Shown: one piece after another, positions 63,231 through 64,000 of the stretch | Numbering within the stretch: the first letter of the stretch is position 1 | How the letters are laid out: each line of letters begins with the position of its first letter | DNA from: Hymenobacter cellulosilyticus | GTDB taxonomy: Bacteria > Bacteroidota > Bacteroidia > Cytophagales > Hymenobacteraceae | Direction of reading: 5' to 3' | DNA: 64,000 bases | Assembly (NCBI RefSeq): GCF_022919215.1 | Contig: NZ_CP095046.1 | Location: forward strand, 4,578,501 to 4,642,500 | Notes under the pieces: model-generated | What the model was told of the DNA's origin: nothing | Databases searched by the model: none | Seen by the model: only the letters and a program-made list of their open reading frames with translations | Translations under genes and position numbers: made by a program

Positions 63231-64000
63231 TTAAGAGGACGACCCAGCCAGTAACTGCTGCACGTCGGCGGCGGTGAAGGCGGGCGTGGCACCGGGGCGG
63301 GTGGCGACCAAGGCACCGGTGGCGCAGGCAAAGCGCAGAGCCTCGCCGGGCTCCCGACCGGCCAGCCAGCCCTGAAGCAGAGCGGCCAGAAAGGCGTCGC
63401 CGCTGCCGATGGTGTCCTGCACCTCGACGGGCGCAGCGGGGGCGCGGTAGAGCTGCTTATTGGTCCAGAGTAGGGCGCCCTCGGCCCCGCAGGTAACGCA
63501 CAGGGCCTGCCAGCGGAAGTGCTCGGCCAGCTGCTGCATGGCGGTGGCCGGGTCGGTTTCGGGGCCAAACCAAGCCCGGATTTCGGCCAGCTCGTGGTGG
63601 TTCATTTTCACCAGCTCAGCTTTCTGCAGCAGATATTCCACCACTTCCCGGGTGTAGTGCGGTGGGCGCAGGTTGACGTCGAACACCCGGAACGAAGCGT
63701 GCTCCAGCAGGCTATAAAGTGTCTCACGAGTGGCGGGGCTGCGGGCCGCTAGGCTGCCGAAGACAAACATAGCCGCGTCGGAAACGAGCGTATCGAGGCC
63801 CACTGCGGGCTGCATAAAGTCCCAGGCGACGGGGTGCACGATGTCGTAAGTCACCTCGTGGGCATCGGTTACGTTAGCCCGCACGATGCCAGTTTGGTGG
63901 GTAGAGTCGCGCTGCAGGTGGGCGGTGCTCAGGCCTTTGCCAGCCACGAAGCCGAGTAGCTCAGCGCCCGGCTCATCCTGACCGACGCGGCTGATAAGCT
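63231..64000 (-). CDS. PfkB-family carbohydrate kinase, 5' end outside window
   Basis: About 256 residues are visible; the start lies beyond the right edge (first readable residues LISRVGQDEPGAELLGFV). The PfkB signatures are present: VFDVNLRPPHYTREVVEYLL, the ATP-side MNHHELAEIRAWFG, and the C-terminal DTIGSGDAFLAALLQGWLAG with the catalytic Asp. The overall pattern fits fructokinase or a related sugar kinase; the sugar cannot be fixed from the visible part. Confidence 0.92.
   Translation of the reverse strand, partial: LISRVGQDEPGAELLGFVAGKGLSTAHLQRDSTHQTGIVRANVTDAHEVTYDIVHPVAWDFMQPAVGLDTLVSDAAMFVFGSLAARSPATRETLYSLLEHASFRVFDVNLRPPHYTREVVEYLLQKAELVKMNHHELAEIRAWFGPETDPATAMQQLAEHFRWQALCVTCGAEGALLWTNKQLYRAPAAPVEVQDTIGSGDAFLAALLQGWLAGREPGEALRFACATGALVATRPGATPAFTAADVQQLLAGSSS

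Overview
The window looks like high-GC chromosomal DNA from a Bacteroidota of the Hymenobacter type. The evidence is the set of proteins ending in type IX secretion (T9SS) type A sorting domains, lineage-typical families (DUF2490, CusA-TolC fusion, CheY-like regulator beside a giant hybrid kinase), TAnnTTTG-like -7 boxes and starts without Shine-Dalgarno sequences. The genus is an inference from gene content. One tRNA, tRNA-Leu(GAG), is present. I found no rRNA, CRISPR array, prophage or complete insertion sequence.

Layout. 0-7.5 kb: a cut-off zinc-knuckle protein, an AT-rich leucine-rich-repeat lipoprotein that looks acquired, a headless gene remnant, several lipoproteins, a P-loop kinase-like protein, a DUF481-type barrel and a pirin. 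7.6-10.6 kb: an ECF sigma factor, a membrane partner and a Spy/CpxP-like protein (a probable envelope-stress operon), then a class III aminotransferase. 10.6-14.6 kb: TerB-like protein, pfkA, miaA and a glycosyltransferase. 14.8-20.2 kb: a 1370-residue hybrid histidine kinase, a lone receiver and a metallo-beta-lactamase-fold hydrolase. 21-29.6 kb: NFACT/RqcH-like protein, tRNA-Leu, a divergent Dps / VIT1-type iron pair, a large T9SS-sorted protein, a MOSC protein, a TetR regulator, a rhodanese and a DUF2490 protein.

30-52 kb is dominated by seven paralogous ~550-575 residue secreted proteins built from SBBP/beta-propeller-like repeats and ending in an almost identical ~75-residue T9SS sorting domain. 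Between them lie an HxlR/azoreductase pair with a clear palindromic operator, a sterol-desaturase-type enzyme, a DUF559 nuclease-fold gene embedded in inverted repeats, a VOC protein and an LA_2272-like repeat protein. 53.5-59.7 kb is a heavy-metal efflux locus: a His-rich small exported protein, an RND pump fused to its TolC-like outer-membrane channel, and a periplasmic adaptor. The right end carries an alpha/beta hydrolase, an RtcB RNA ligase, a zinc-ribbon protein and a PfkB-type sugar kinase cut by the window edge.

Two patterns cut across the window. First, at least 20 single-base losses in runs of G or C break otherwise well-conserved genes (pfkA, rtcB, the metal-efflux genes and others). 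Every shift goes in the same direction, which points to homopolymer sequencing error rather than biology. I therefore annotate those loci as single genes and give the lesion position. Second, the spaces between genes hold several families of long palindromes. One ~160-360 bp composite is present twice in opposite orientation, and others share a TCATnCTGAGC..GAAGnA theme.
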